64,000 bases of DNA from Aromatoleum petrolei (GCF_017894385.1 NZ_CP059560.1:3224001-3288000), one strand, 5' to 3'. Numbered from the stretch's first letter, positions 1 through 9,573 are shown. Translations and numbers: made by a program. The notes: a model not told the origin generated them from the letters alone.

Positions 1-1
1 G

Positions 2-46
2 ACGCTGCTGACGCTGGTCGCGATCGGCTTCTTCAGTTCGCACTGA
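2..46 (+). CDS. C-terminal tail of an upstream membrane protein (partial)
   Basis: Frame 2 reads a short hydrophobic tail (TLLTLVAIGFFSSH) and stops at a TGA at 44-46. The composition fits the last membrane segment of a protein whose body lies before the window. It is followed at once by a hairpin terminator, which supports a real gene end. The family cannot be named from 14 residues. Confidence 0.35.
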   Translation, partial: TLLTLVAIGFFSSH

Positions 47-60
47 CAGCCAGAAAGCAA

Positions 61-84
61 ACAGGGCCGGATGTCCGGCCCTGT
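61..84. terminator. Hairpin terminator between convergent genes
   Basis: Perfect inverted repeat, ACAGGGCCGGA at 61-71 and its complement at 74-84, followed on the + strand by TTCCTT. It sits between the end of the leftmost gene (46) and the end of yebC (118), so it probably ends transcription from both sides. Confidence 0.6.
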
Positions 85-117
85 TTCCTTGGTGCGCCGC
101 GGCGCCACGGGAGGGGC

Positions 118-846
118 TTATTCCTCGTCGATCACCGCCGACGTGTACACGTTCTGCACGTCGTCGAGCGAATCGAGCGCGTCGAGCAGCTTCTGCATGC
201 GCACCGCATCGTCACCTTCGAGTTCGGTCTCGTTCAGCGGCTTCATCGTCACTTCGCCGAACTCGGCCTTGAAGCCTGCCTTCTCGAGAGCTTCCTTCAC
301 GGTGGAGAATTCGTACGGGGCGGTGACGACTTCGATCGAGCCGTCGTCGTTGGGAATGACGTCCTCGGCGCCGGCCTCCAGGGCGGCCTCCATCAGTGCA
401 TCCTCGCTCGTGCCCGGGGCGAACATCAGCTGGCCGCAGTGCTTGAACTGGAACGCGACGCAGCCGTCGGTGCCCATGTTGCCGCCGTACTTCGAGAAGG
501 CATGGCGTACGTCGGCGACCGTGCGGGTCTTGTTGTCGGTGAGGCAGTCGACCATCACCGCGGCGCCGGCGATGCCGTAGCCTTCATAGCGCACTTCCTC
601 GTAGCTCACGCCCTCGAGTTCGCCGGTGCCGCGCTTGATCGCGCGGTCGATGTTCTCGCCCGGCATGTTCTGCGTCTTCGCGTTATCGACGGCGAGGCGC
701 AGGCGCGGGTTGAAGTTCGGGTCGCCCCCGCCCATGCGCGCGGCGACGGTGATTTCCTTGATCAGCTTGGTGAAGACCTTGCCCCGCTTCGCGTCCTGAC
801 GGCCCTTGCGGTGCTGGATGTTGGCCCATTTGGAATGACCAGCCAT
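118..846 (-). CDS. yebC: YebC/PmpR family protein
   Basis: The 242-residue product has the family's hallmark start [15 protein letters not shown] and usual length, with the conserved [15 protein letters not shown] block near residues 60-75. YebC proteins bind DNA as regulators, and recent work links the family to relieving ribosome stalling at proline runs. Start ATG at 846 has a GAGG about 8 nt upstream. In many proteobacteria yebC precedes ruvC; here ruvAB lie 38 kb away, so the gene stands alone. Family assignment is sure, exact role is not. Confidence 0.95.
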   Translation of the reverse strand: MAGHSKWANIQHRKGRQDAKRGKVFTKLIKEITVAARMGGGDPNFNPRLRLAVDNAKTQNMPGENIDRAIKRGTGELEGVSYEEVRYEGYGIAGAAVMVDCLTDNKTRTVADVRHAFSKYGGNMGTDGCVAFQFKHCGQLMFAPGTSEDALMEAALEAGAEDVIPNDDGSIEVVTAPYEFSTVKEALEKAGFKAEFGEVTMKPLNETELEGDDAVRMQKLLDALDSLDDVQNVYTSAVIDEE

Positions 847-1027
847 AAAAAACCTCGAATCCTGCCGGGTGGCGTTGAATGAACAGAACCGCGCGCATTA
901 TACCCGCGCACCGCACACGTCTTCACGGGCGTGATCCGTGCCGAAGCCGGTCGGCTCTGGTAGATTCCTGTCATCATTTTTCGACATCCCTTGCCGGAAG
1001 GCCGGCTTGGTGGGAATGGGAGGCACG

Positions 1028-1663
1028 ATGCGGCGGAAGCTCATGCTGGGCGCGGTAATCGCGCAGCTGTGCGTGGCGGGAGGGGCGTTTGCCGAGGAAC
1101 AGACGAGCTACCACGGTTGCACCGATTCCGCCGGCCGCGCAGTGGCCGCGGTGAGCGATCCGGCGCTCGATCAGGTGGTCGCGAGTCTTTCCGGCGCCGC
1201 GCCCGCGATCCGCTACAACGAGGCAGTCCTGCCGCGCCTGACGCCCGAGTCGCGATTGTTCCTGTTTGCACACGAGTGTGCCCGCCACAACCTCGGCCTG
1301 CCGCTCGACGGCAACCGGACCGAGGGCGACGCGCGGCGCGCAGACTGTCATGGTCTCGAGTCGCTGCTGCGCTCGGGGCTGCTTGACGCGGGGCGCATTG
1401 ACGCGCTCGAACGCGAGCTACAGTTCTCTGCCGAGGAGTGGGAGCGCGTACCGGGGCCGCCACGGACGGTCACGCTGCGCACCTGCGCGACGCTGAATGC
1501 AGTTGAGCACCTGCTCACGCGGCCGACGCGGGCCAAGCCCGAATGGAATGCCTGCGTACGCGGGTGCGGGGAGCGGCTATGGTCCTGTGCTCCGCACAAC
1601 GTCGCGTGCGAGGACGCCTACGACCGCTGCGTGAGCCTGTGTGATTTCCGTTCCCCGCCGTGA
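1028..1663 (+). CDS. Secreted Cys-rich hypothetical protein
   Basis: Start ATG 1028 is chosen over upstream in-frame ATGs at 938 and 1016 because GGGAGG lies 4-5 nt before it and the product then begins with a clean Sec signal peptide ([13 protein letters not shown]...GGAFA). The mature part has a histidine cluster [11 protein letters not shown] near residue 78 followed by [10 protein letters not shown], which recalls M48-like metallopeptidase helices, but the spacing is HExxxH and not HExxH. The C-terminus is rich in Cys ([19 protein letters not shown]). 211 residues, periplasmic; function unknown. Confidence 0.75.
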   Translation: MRRKLMLGAVIAQLCVAGGAFAEEQTSYHGCTDSAGRAVAAVSDPALDQVVASLSGAAPAIRYNEAVLPRLTPESRLFLFAHECARHNLGLPLDGNRTEGDARRADCHGLESLLRSGLLDAGRIDALERELQFSAEEWERVPGPPRTVTLRTCATLNAVEHLLTRPTRAKPEWNACVRGCGERLWSCAPHNVACEDAYDRCVSLCDFRSPP

Positions 1664-1727
1664 CGGACGTCCGCTTGGCCACTGGTACACTGAATCCGCC
1701 ACAAACGAACAAGAGAGGCATTTCGAA

Positions 1728-3266
1728 ATGGCCGACCCGCTGCTCATCGCAAAGAACGCCCAGAAGGACATCACCCTGCTGCCCCGCCTCGCCAATCGCC
1801 ATGGCCTGATCACGGGTGCGACCGGCACGGGCAAGACCGTGACGCTGCAGAAGATGGCCGAGGCCTTCTCGTCCATCGGCGTGCCGGTGTTCATGGCCGA
1901 CGTGAAGGGCGATCTGTCGGGGGCCGGGGCGGCCGGCGTCGCGTCCGATAAGCTCATGCAGCGCCTCGCCGCCCTGGGCATCACCGAATACGCGCCGCGT
2001 GCGAACCCCGTGGTGTTCTGGGACGTCTTCGGCGATCTCGGCCACCCCGTGCGGGCGACGATCTCGGACATGGGGCCGTTGCTGATCGCGCGCCTGTTGA
2101 ACCTCAACGAGACGCAGGCCGGCGTGCTGCAGCTGGTGTTCAAGATCGCCGACGACAACGGCATGCTGCTGCTGGACCTCAAGGACCTACGCGCGATGAT
2201 CCAGTACGTGGGCGACAACGCGAAGTCCTTCACGACGGAGTACGGCAACGTCTCGGCTGCCTCGATCGGCGCGATCCAGCGCGGCCTGCTGGCGCTCGAG
2301 CAGGAAGGCGGCGACCAGTTTTTCGGCGAGCCGATGCTGGATCTGGCCGACCTGATCCAGACCGACGGCGAGGGCCGCGGGGTGATCAACATCCTCGCCG
2401 CGGAAAGGCTCTATCACTCGCCCAAGCTGTACTCGACCTTCCTGCTGTGGATGCTGGCGGAGCTGTTCGAGCAGCTGCCCGAAGTCGGCGACCTGGACAA
2501 ACCCAAGCTGGTGTTCTTCTTCGACGAGGCGCACCTGCTGTTCAACGAGGCGCCCAAGGCGCTGGTCGAGAAAGTGGAGCAGGTCGTGCGGCTGATTCGC
2601 TCGAAGGGCGTCGGCGTGTATTTCGTGACGCAGAACCCGCTCGACGTGCCCGAGACGGTGCTTGGCCAGCTCGGCAACCGCGTGCAGCATGCGCTCCGCG
2701 CCTTCACGCCGCGTGACCAGAAGGCGGTGAAGACCGCCGCCGAGACGATGCGCGCGAATCCGGCCTTCGACGCGGCGACCGCGATCACCGAACTGGGTGT
2801 CGGCGAGGCGCTGGTGTCCTTCCTCGACGACAAGGGACGCCCCGAGGTGGTCGAACGCGCCTTCGTGATCGCGCCGGCGTCGCGTCTCGGTCCGATGACG
2901 ACGGACGAGCGCCGTGCCGTGATCGAGGGATCGGTGCTGTACGGGCATTACGAGAAGCTGCTCGACCGCGAATCGGCCTACGAGATGCTGCGCGCGCAGG
3001 CGGGCGCCGGCGCGGGGGGAGCGTCCGCCGGAGCGCCCGCGGGTCAAGCGCCTGCCGGTGCGCAGGAAGGTGGCGGCATGACGGGGGGCGGCGCGCTGGG
3101 CGGCATGGGCGACATCCTGTTCGGCTCCACCGGGCCGCGCGGCGGCAAGCGCGAGGGGTTGGTCGAGATCGCCGCGAAGACCGTCGTGCGCACGATCGGC
3201 AGCTCCGTCGGCCGCGAGATCGTTCGCGGGCTGCTCGGTTCGCTGCTGGGGGGGCGCCGCCGATGA
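1728..3266 (+). CDS. HerA-like ATPase, DUF853 family
   Basis: Start ATG 1728 follows AAGAGAGG. The 512-residue product has Walker A GATGTGKT at residues 30-37 and a Walker [11 protein letters not shown] near residue 265, as in the bacterial relatives of archaeal HerA. A Gly/Ala-rich low-complexity stretch (about 425-475) precedes a basic C-terminus ending in GGRRR. The family is a predicted DNA or protein translocating ATPase of poorly known role (E. coli YjgR type). Its stop is only 18 bp before the broken EamA gene, so the two may once have been cotranscribed. Confidence 0.9.
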   Translation: MADPLLIAKNAQKDITLLPRLANRHGLITGATGTGKTVTLQKMAEAFSSIGVPVFMADVKGDLSGAGAAGVASDKLMQRLAALGITEYAPRANPVVFWDVFGDLGHPVRATISDMGPLLIARLLNLNETQAGVLQLVFKIADDNGMLLLDLKDLRAMIQYVGDNAKSFTTEYGNVSAASIGAIQRGLLALEQEGGDQFFGEPMLDLADLIQTDGEGRGVINILAAERLYHSPKLYSTFLLWMLAELFEQLPEVGDLDKPKLVFFFDEAHLLFNEAPKALVEKVEQVVRLIRSKGVGVYFVTQNPLDVPETVLGQLGNRVQHALRAFTPRDQKAVKTAAETMRANPAFDAATAITELGVGEALVSFLDDKGRPEVVERAFVIAPASRLGPMTTDERRAVIEGSVLYGHYEKLLDRESAYEMLRAQAGAGAGGASAGAPAGQAPAGAQEGGGMTGGGALGGMGDILFGSTGPRGGKREGLVEIAAKTVVRTIGSSVGREIVRGLLGSLLGGRRR

Positions 3267-3284
3267 GGCGCCCAAACTGAGCGG

Positions 3285-3368
3285 ATGAGCCTCGCCTCGA
3301 ATCGCGCCGGGTTGCTGTTCGCGACGCTCGGTGCGATCGGATTCTCGTTCAAGGCGATCTTCGTCAAG
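3285..3368 (+). pseudogene. 5' fragment of interrupted EamA transporter
   Basis: ATG 3285 opens MSLASNRAGLLFATLGAIGF and continues to KAIFVK, the first membrane helix of an EamA/DMT transporter. After the GTCAAG at 3363-3368 the reading runs into unrelated sequence and stops at 3417-3419 after 44 codons. The missing continuation (VKLAYRYGVDAETLLALRMG) is found in frame at 18271, so the gene was split by a 14.9-kb insertion. The island-borne paralogue at 3406 has the matching KAVLVKLAYAV at the same place, which confirms the join. Confidence 0.88.
3363..3368 (+). repeat. Left island junction (GTCAAG)
   Basis: Six bases GTCAAG that are shared with 18271-18276. Joining the two copies restores an uninterrupted EamA reading frame, so this is the probable crossover core of the left attachment site. 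A second GTCAAG at 3375-3380 lies just inside the island, but only the first gives the expected protein sequence. Confidence 0.65.
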
Positions 3369-3405
3369 AACTTCGTCAAGTACACGAAAAATCCGGGGCC
3401 GGTCA

Positions 3406-4320
3406 GTGTCGGATCCTAAAAACTACAGGCTTGGATTCTGGCTTGCCGTCGGGGCCGCGGCCGGCTTCTCGGCAAAAGCCGTGCTCGTAAAGCTAGCCTA
3501 CGCAGTGCCCAACCCCGCCCTTCAAGGGACCGCGGTCGACGCGGTTACGCTATTGGCGCTCCGCATGCTATTCGCCGCACCGGCTTTCGGAATTGCGGCG
3601 CTCCATACCCGAGGCGCGAATACTCTCGGCTTGAAACACTGGCTTGCTTTGGTTGGGGTCGGACTGGCCGGATATTACGGCGCGAGCATTCTGGACTTCT
3701 GGGGGCTCGCCTATATATCGGCAGGACTGGAACGCCTGATCCTGTTCACCTACCCCAGCCTTACCTTGTTGATCGGCGTCATCTTCTTGCGAAAGCGCTT
3801 GAGTCGCCGCGACTGGTTGGCCTTGCTGTTGACATACGTTGGAATCGCGGTTGCCTTCGCGCATGATCTGCATCTGGCCGCAGATAGCACAGCGATTTGG
3901 ACAGGCACGGCGCTGGTCTTCCTTTCAAGTTTGGCCTACGCAATTTACTTGGCGGGAGGAGGCGAGCTCATCGGCAGACTGGGTGGTGGCCGTTTCACCG
4001 CCTTGGCCATGGCTATTGCGACGGTAGCTACCCTCACGCATTACCTGCTCTCTAGGCCATGGGCAGAGATCTTCAATCAGCCGTGGCAAATTTATGTCTT
4101 GGCCCTTGGCATGGCGGTCTTCTCTACGGTGGTTCCGGTATTTATGCAGTCTGCTGCCATCAAGCACATCGGAGCAGGGCGAGCATCGATGATCGGAATG
4201 CTCGGCCCCGTTGCAACGATTGCCCTTAGCTCGTGGCTTCTCGACGAGCCGCTGTCATTTTGGCAACTTGCGGGGGCAGCTATCGTTATCGTCGGCGTTG
4301 CGTTAATCAGTAAGAGATAA
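3406..4320 (+). CDS. EamA/DMT-family transporter (island copy)
   Basis: About 304 residues with ten predicted membrane helices and two EamA repeats, the usual size. GTG 3406 is taken as start; an upstream in-frame ATG (3331) would read through the fragment of the broken host gene in another frame. The protein resembles the interrupted gene along its length (shared VDAxTLLALRM, ALERLILF, HDLHLA, LGPVxTI), so it may replace the function lost on insertion. Substrate unknown; this family exports metabolites or amino acids. No good ribosome site is visible, so expression may depend on the host promoter. Confidence 0.82.
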   Translation: MSDPKNYRLGFWLAVGAAAGFSAKAVLVKLAYAVPNPALQGTAVDAVTLLALRMLFAAPAFGIAALHTRGANTLGLKHWLALVGVGLAGYYGASILDFWGLAYISAGLERLILFTYPSLTLLIGVIFLRKRLSRRDWLALLLTYVGIAVAFAHDLHLAADSTAIWTGTALVFLSSLAYAIYLAGGGELIGRLGGGRFTALAMAIATVATLTHYLLSRPWAEIFNQPWQIYVLALGMAVFSTVVPVFMQSAAIKHIGAGRASMIGMLGPVATIALSSWLLDEPLSFWQLAGAAIVIVGVALISKR

Positions 4321-4328
4321 TCGGGTCC

Positions 4329-4370
4329 TGACACAGTGGAACGGGGTAAAGTCGGGTAAGGACTGTGTCA
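4329..4370. repeat. Inverted repeat TGACACAGT / ACTGTGTCA
   Basis: Nine-base arms at 4329-4337 and 4362-4370 with a 24-nt loop, just after the EamA stop. It could act as a weak terminator. The right arm followed by AAATTAAG also recalls ends of some insertion sequences, so it may be the scar of a lost element. No transposase remains beside it. Confidence 0.35.
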
Positions 4371-4454
4371 AATTAAGCGCACTCCAATAGGGATAGGGCA
4401 AAATAACTCCGCCCACGCTTATTCGAGCCGCTCGTACTCCAACAACACCTGGGA

Positions 4455-4975
4455 CAGCAAGGCTTCGGGGCCATCTCCCACGAGTCGCTCGGCATCTGGA
4501 CCGCCAAGTGCAATCGCGCGGCATCTGTCGTGCGTCTGGGCCTCGACTTCATGCAGATGATGCCGGCTTCGCGTACCTGATTCCCGCCGCGATGTTGATC
4601 GGTCTGGGCAAGGTGCTGGGCGTGTTGGCGACGGTGATCTTTGCGATGCTGCCGGTGGTGCGACTGACGAGCCGCGGAATCCGCTAGGTCAACAGCGAGC
4701 AGGTCGAGGCGGGCATCACCTTTGGCTGCACGCCTTGGCAGTTGTTGTTCAAGGTGCGGATTCCCGGGGAATTGCCGTCCATCATGGCCGGCATCAACCC
4801 GACCATCATGATGGCACTTTCGATGGTAATCATCGCGTCCATGGTCGGCGCGGGTGGTCTGGGCAACGACGTGCTCACGAGCATCTCGCGCCTCGACATC
4901 GGCCTCGGCTTTGAGTCCGGACTGGCGGTCGTGCTGCTCGCGGCCATCATGGACCGGATCACGGGAAGGATGGCG
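4455..4975 (+). pseudogene. Decayed glycine betaine/proline ABC permease (ProW-type)
   Basis: The stretch translates into typical ProW/OpuAB permease sequence: ESLGIWTAKCNR, LDFMQMMPA, then after a frameshift near 4570 YLIPAAMLIGLGKVLGV and FAMLPVVRLTSRGIR, an in-frame TAG at 4685-4687, then VEAGITFGCTPWQLLFKV and MVGAGGLGND. It lacks the N-terminus and has at least one frameshift and one stop, so it is dead. No ATPase or binding-protein gene is nearby. It is probably passenger debris within the island. Confidence 0.8.
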
Positions 4976-5323
4976 ACGACCCGCCCGTCGAAGAGAGTGC
5001 AGGCGTCGCCGTTCGACAGATATGGACGGAGCACGAACTGTCTTCCGACCGATTCAAGATCTCCGAGGACCTGATGCTCCGGCGCACCGGCCCGTTCTCC
5101 TGGAATCCGGCGGCCGGCAAGACGAAGACGGCGAACGCGAACGAACATGGCAATGAATGCTGTATGAATCACCAGTATAATCGGATTCGCCAGGACAGGC
5201 CCGCCCGTGGAAGGGCGGCCGATGACGATTTGAGGCAGTTACGTCTATGTCCCTTAGGCAATTTCCTGCAAAGACAGTGGCCCCCATAATGCTGTGTCCT
5301 GAAAGCTTCGCTGGGACAGTTCC
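4976..5323. other. No gene seen
   Basis: Region between the dead permease and the DUF4124 gene. Short open frames exist but none gives a recognisable protein or has a convincing ribosome site. It probably contains remnants of rearranged DNA. Confidence 0.5.
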
Positions 5324-5360
5324 ATGAAACGACCGTTGCGCTTACGTCCTCGCGTTCTTC

Positions 5361-5789
5361 GTGTGCGCGGCGTCGCCGCCCGCTTACGCGGAAGTCTTCA
5401 AGTGCAAGCAAGGCGACGGCAAGGTCGTCTATCAGGACTATCCGTGCAAGGGAAATCCCAACAGCGCGCCGATGGACCTGCTACCTGACCAACCGACTTA
5501 CCGCGACCGCGTGACGGCCTACGAGCGCGCAGCGGCCGAACGGGAGTTCGTTCAGGGTGTCGAGGCCGAACGCGATCGGAACAAGGCGCTGGCGCGCGTC
5601 GAGGAAAGCTCAAGGACGAAGGTCGCCGTTCGCAACGATGAGCAGTGCAACGACTACACCGCGAAGGCTGACCGGATCGAGAAGCAGGCGCGGAACTGGT
5701 GGTACCCGTTCCACTACCGGGAGCAACTCCGCAATCAGGCTCGCGCGCTCCGAGACAAGTATTTTCGGGAGTGCTTGGGGAGCCGGTAG
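5361..5789 (+). CDS. DUF4124-domain periplasmic protein, signal peptide possibly frameshifted
   Basis: The product has the DUF4124 start pattern EVFKCKQGDGKVVYQDYPC, followed by a charged, probably helical region (AYERAAAEREF..., about 40-95) and a tail with WWYPFHYREQLR. The open frame begins at GTG 5361 inside what looks like a signal peptide (VCAASPPAYA). An ATG at 5324 (MKRPLRL) lies in another frame and would supply the missing N-terminus if one base were gained or lost near 5340-5345. Thus either a GTG-started short leader or a recent frameshift. Function of the family is unknown. Confidence 0.65.
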   Translation: MCAASPPAYAEVFKCKQGDGKVVYQDYPCKGNPNSAPMDLLPDQPTYRDRVTAYERAAAEREFVQGVEAERDRNKALARVEESSRTKVAVRNDEQCNDYTAKADRIEKQARNWWYPFHYREQLRNQARALRDKYFRECLGSR

Positions 5790-6815
5790 CGGAGACCGTA
5801 GAGGTAAACCACAGAAAACCACGATGTGTGGCCTGCAGCCGTACACTTCGCTAAGAGGTGGAGTCGGAAGCCGGGAAGCTGCTTGTCGGTGCGGATTCAA
5901 CCGGTGGGTGGCTACTCAGTCACCGGCCAACAAGTCGGTGTCCTGTCGGCGATCTACGAATTTGGCCGAAAGGCAGGTTTGCCCTTGTCGCAAAGTGCGA
6001 ACAGTGCGCTGATATGTCAATGACAGGAATCGGAAGCTGTCGATCGCCGAGAATATGCGAACATCAAAAGCTGCGGCTCGCGTTCCTGAACTCGGCGAAT
6101 GCGCATGCTGTCGGGCACCCAATCCAGCTAGCGCGTTCCCCGGCATCGAGCACCGCTCGGTGTTCCCAGCGGCTCACGCGCCGATAGTCACTCGGCGTAC
6201 ATTGCACATTGATGACACATTGCGAACGGTCTGAACTCCAGTAATGCTTGATCATCGGACCGCCTTCGAGGCTGGCGAAGCGCCAGACGAGGCGCAGGCC
6301 CGGCGCCCGGTGGTATTTGTAGGGCGCGAGGTCATTGATTAAATCGTCTCGTCGAAGCGGGCCTTTGCCTTGGCCGCCTAGATGCTGGATTTCGGGGCGA
6401 TGGCCCGGATCCCCGCCTCCTAGCAAGTCAAAATATACTCACCCTTAACGTGGCCTCCGTCGACAATCCAAGTCAGATCACCACCATCACTGCCTTCTTG
6501 TACCTGCTTCGCTCTGAGAACCAGAAGGTTTCGTCTGTCATGGCTGTGGTGCTATGCGGTACAATAACGCGGTTTTCTGTCGGGTGAATGATTGTAGTTT
6601 CGGTCGTGGACGGGGTTCTTGACGGCAAAGTTTTCGTCGCTGCCGGACAAAGTTAAATAAACTCCTCATCAACTTCGTCGTGCTCGCAGAGGCGGCAATC
6701 TCGAGCGTTCTACCACCTGTAAAGCTTCGGGAAAGGCTGATACTGGCGACTTCAGCCTCGTCGAAGTCAAAGCAAAAGGAGGCCTAGGTTTGTTCCCTTC
6801 ATCGGAGAGTCATTT
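5790..6815. other. 1-kb stretch without a convincing gene
   Basis: Open frames on the minus strand at 6064-6426 and 5916-6146 read partly similar overlapping phases and could be pieces of one decayed gene, but no family is recognisable. From about 6430 the sequence becomes more A+T rich and should hold the promoter of the glycan operon; a TACAAT lies near 6560 and TTGACG near 6630, without clear partners. A GGAGAG precedes the operon's first ATG at 6816. Confidence 0.5.
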
Positions 6816-8276
6816 ATGGCGTCATTGAGCCTAAGCAGCATTGCAGGGAGTGATCATCACCGGCCGCTTTGCGTTGATCTGGACGGCACCCTGATCTACT
6901 CTGACATGCTACATGAGACAGTTCTTGGCATCCTCAGAGTTGCCCCCCTTGCTTCCTTATGCCTTCCATTTTGGCTGCTTCGAGGCAAGGCTAACCTCAA
7001 GCAAAATGTTGCCATGCGGGCGGAGTTCGATCCAGCCACTTTGCCCTACAACCTTGATCTTGTCGACTGGCTACGCCAACAACACACATTAGGCCGCCGA
7101 CTGATTCTTTGCACTGCATCAGATCATTCTATCGCCGATCCTATTGCGCGGCATCTTGGTGTTTTCGATGAAGTAATATCCAGCGATGGCATGGTAAATC
7201 TTGGGGGCGCAAACAAGGCCAAAGCCTTAGTCGACCGCTTTGGCGAAAGAGGTTTTGACTACGCCGGTAATTCTAGTGCCGATCTTGCAGTATGGGAGCA
7301 CGCACGGCGGGCCATTATCGTCAATGCATCTGGCCAAGTACAAAGTGATGCTGAAGCCTGTGCCGAAGTAGAGGCGGTATTTGAGGGGCGGAACTCTGGC
7401 TTCGCGGTCTGGCGAAAGGTGCTACGCGTACATCAGTGGTTGAAAAATGCCTTATTGTTCGTCCCCCTGTTTGCCTCGCACCGCGTTGCAGATGGCGAAG
7501 CCTGGATGGCGCTGCTTCTAGCTTTCGTCGCATTTAGCCTCTGCGCTTCCTCAGTTTATATTGCCAATGACCTGCTCGACCTAGAGAGTGACCGTCAGCA
7601 TCCGCGAAAATGTAAGCGCCCGTTCGCAGCCGGTGCGGTGCCAGTTTGGCAGGGCGTATTACTGGCGCCGGTTTTGCTGGCCGTCAGTCTCCTTGTTGCT
7701 GCCCAAGTTAGTTCCCCTTTTCTAGCCTGGCTGGTCGCCTATTTCGGGGTGACTTGCCTGTATTCCATCCAGTTGAAACAACTTGTCCTGATCGACAGCC
7801 TAACCCTTGCCATGTTGTACACCTTGCGCATCGTCGCTGGTGCGGCCGCCGTGGGCATGGTGCTGTCGTTCTGGCTGCTGGCCTTTTCGGTCTTCCTTTT
7901 TTTGTCGCTGGCCTTCGTCAAGCGCTTTGCGGAGTTGCAGGTGCAGTTGCTGCACGGCAAGCACAAGGCGCACGGGCGGGGCTATTTGACAGACGATGCG
8001 CCGCTAGTGCAGATGTTAGGAGTCACCGCTGGCTTCTCTTCGGTGCTGGTATTGGCGTTGTATCTGAACAGCGAAGACGTGTTGCGCATGTACCAGAGCC
8101 CGCATTGGGTCTGGGGCACTGTGCCGGTCATGCTGTTCTGGATCAGTTGGGTCTGGCTACGTGCGCATCGTGGGGAAATGCATGACGACCCCCTGATTTT
8201 TGCAGTCAGGGATAAGGCCAGTTTGTCTGCGGGGGCGGCGTTCGCGTTGTTCCTTACCATCGGAACAGTCGGCTAG
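6816..8276 (+). CDS. HAD phosphatase - UbiA prenyltransferase fusion (polyprenyl-P phosphoribosyltransferase type)
   Basis: 486 residues. The N-terminal 190 form a HAD domain with motif I CVDLDGTLIYSD at about residue 19-30. Residues 200-486 form a UbiA membrane prenyltransferase with the NDLLDLESD metal motif near 247 and about eight helices. The nearest known role is that of Rv3806c, which moves phosphoribose from PRPP to decaprenyl phosphate; the fused HAD could remove the 5-phosphate, a step done in mycobacteria by a separate protein. First gene of a tight operon, 2 bp before the DprE1-like gene. Assignment to this pathway rests on the neighbours. Confidence 0.85.
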   Translation: MASLSLSSIAGSDHHRPLCVDLDGTLIYSDMLHETVLGILRVAPLASLCLPFWLLRGKANLKQNVAMRAEFDPATLPYNLDLVDWLRQQHTLGRRLILCTASDHSIADPIARHLGVFDEVISSDGMVNLGGANKAKALVDRFGERGFDYAGNSSADLAVWEHARRAIIVNASGQVQSDAEACAEVEAVFEGRNSGFAVWRKVLRVHQWLKNALLFVPLFASHRVADGEAWMALLLAFVAFSLCASSVYIANDLLDLESDRQHPRKCKRPFAAGAVPVWQGVLLAPVLLAVSLLVAAQVSSPFLAWLVAYFGVTCLYSIQLKQLVLIDSLTLAMLYTLRIVAGAAAVGMVLSFWLLAFSVFLFLSLAFVKRFAELQVQLLHGKHKAHGRGYLTDDAPLVQMLGVTAGFSSVLVLALYLNSEDVLRMYQSPHWVWGTVPVMLFWISWVWLRAHRGEMHDDPLIFAVRDKASLSAGAAFALFLTIGTVG

Positions 8277-8278
8277 TC

Positions 8279-9571
8279 ATGGTAGCAGTTTCTTCCTGGG
8301 GGCGCCTTGGCACTTTCAAGCACTCCGTCGTGCCGCTTTCTGACAGAATGCGGCTGCCGGTTTTCTCTGAAGAGTTAGGCTTGGCCTACGGTAATGGCCG
8401 CAGCTATGGCGATGTCTGCCTCAATCCGGACGGAGTATTGTGGACAACAAAGGGGCTTGATCACTTCATCGCATTCGATGATGAAACCGGCGTTCTTGAA
8501 TGCGAGGCCGGCTTGCTGTTGCGAGATATTCAGCAAACACTCGTCCCCCGCGGCTGGATGTTGCCGGTTACACCGGGCACGCAATTAATTACGATCGGCG
8601 GTGCGATCGCCAACGATGTCCATGGTAAAAACCATCATGTCATGGGCTCTTTTGGTGACCACGTGCTTGCCCTGCGACTGCTGCGGACAAATGGTGAAGT
8701 GATCGAATGCGGCCCGACTGAAAAGGCCGACTGGTTTGCCGCAACAGTGGGCGGTATGGGGCTGACCGGTTTGATCGCGCAAGCCAGAATTCAACTACGG
8801 AAAATCGCCGGGCCGTGGCTGGAAACCGAGAATATCCCGTATACGAATCTTGATGCCTTCTTCAAGCTGGCCGACGGATCCGAAGCGGCGTGGGAGCACA
8901 CAGTCTCGTGGATAGACTGCATGTCCCGCGGTGAGGGTCGCGGCATATTCATGCGCGGCAACCATGTTGCTGCTCAGGAGGGGCCACAACTTAAGCAGGG
9001 CAAAAAAACGGTACCGATGGTGCCGCCGATTTCATTGGTCAACCGTGCGACCTTGAAACCGTTCAACTTTGCCTATTACCATTTTCAAGCACTTAAGAGT
9101 GGCAAGTCACGGATTCACTACGAACCGTTCTTTTATCCGCTGGATAACCTTCTCGAGTGGAACCGCATCTACGGCCCGCGCGGTTTTTACCAGTATCAGA
9201 GTGTCGTGCCGCGTCCCGTCGGGCAGGATGCAGTCCGAGCAATGCTCCAAGAAATTGCACGCTCGGGAGAGGGCTCGTTTCTGGGTGTACTCAAGACCTT
9301 CGGCAGTCGCAAGCCAATCGGGATGATGAGCTTCACGCAGCCGGGCGTCACGCTAGCGCTGGACTTCCCCAATCATGGCGAGCGGACGCATGTTCTATTT
9401 GCCCGCCTAGATGCGATCGTCCGCGATGCGGGAGGGCGAATTTACGCGGCCAAGGATGCGCGCATGCCGCGCGACCTGTTCGAGTCCGGGTATCCGCGCC
9501 TCAGTGATTTTTTGCAATACCGCGACCGAGGGATCAGTTCTGCGATGTCCCGTCGCTTGATGGGAAGTTAA
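8279..9571 (+). CDS. FAD-linked oxidase, DprE1-like
   Basis: 430 residues of the vanillyl-alcohol-oxidase/FAD_binding_4 fold: YGNGRSYGD near residue 37-45 and a PP-loop-like GGAIANDVHGKNHH near 107-120, both typical of DprE1. DprE1 oxidises C2 of polyprenyl-phosphoryl-ribose to the 2-keto intermediate. The C-terminal half has YHFQALKSGK and FYQYQSVVP, as in the substrate domain of that family. It lies directly between the UbiA fusion and the DprE2-like reductase, which matches the order of steps. Membrane-associated at the cytoplasmic or periplasmic face by analogy. Confidence 0.88.
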   Translation: MVAVSSWGRLGTFKHSVVPLSDRMRLPVFSEELGLAYGNGRSYGDVCLNPDGVLWTTKGLDHFIAFDDETGVLECEAGLLLRDIQQTLVPRGWMLPVTPGTQLITIGGAIANDVHGKNHHVMGSFGDHVLALRLLRTNGEVIECGPTEKADWFAATVGGMGLTGLIAQARIQLRKIAGPWLETENIPYTNLDAFFKLADGSEAAWEHTVSWIDCMSRGEGRGIFMRGNHVAAQEGPQLKQGKKTVPMVPPISLVNRATLKPFNFAYYHFQALKSGKSRIHYEPFFYPLDNLLEWNRIYGPRGFYQYQSVVPRPVGQDAVRAMLQEIARSGEGSFLGVLKTFGSRKPIGMMSFTQPGVTLALDFPNHGERTHVLFARLDAIVRDAGGRIYAAKDARMPRDLFESGYPRLSDFLQYRDRGISSAMSRRLMGS

Positions 9572-9573
9572 TC

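Noticed and set aside
3375..3380. Second GTCAAG as the left junction
   Set aside because: Joining here would add NFVK to the protein, unlike the paralogue; the first copy gives KAIFVKLAY.
5916..6426. Minus-strand frames that might be one decayed gene
   Set aside because: No recognisable family and no ribosome site; only noted as debris.
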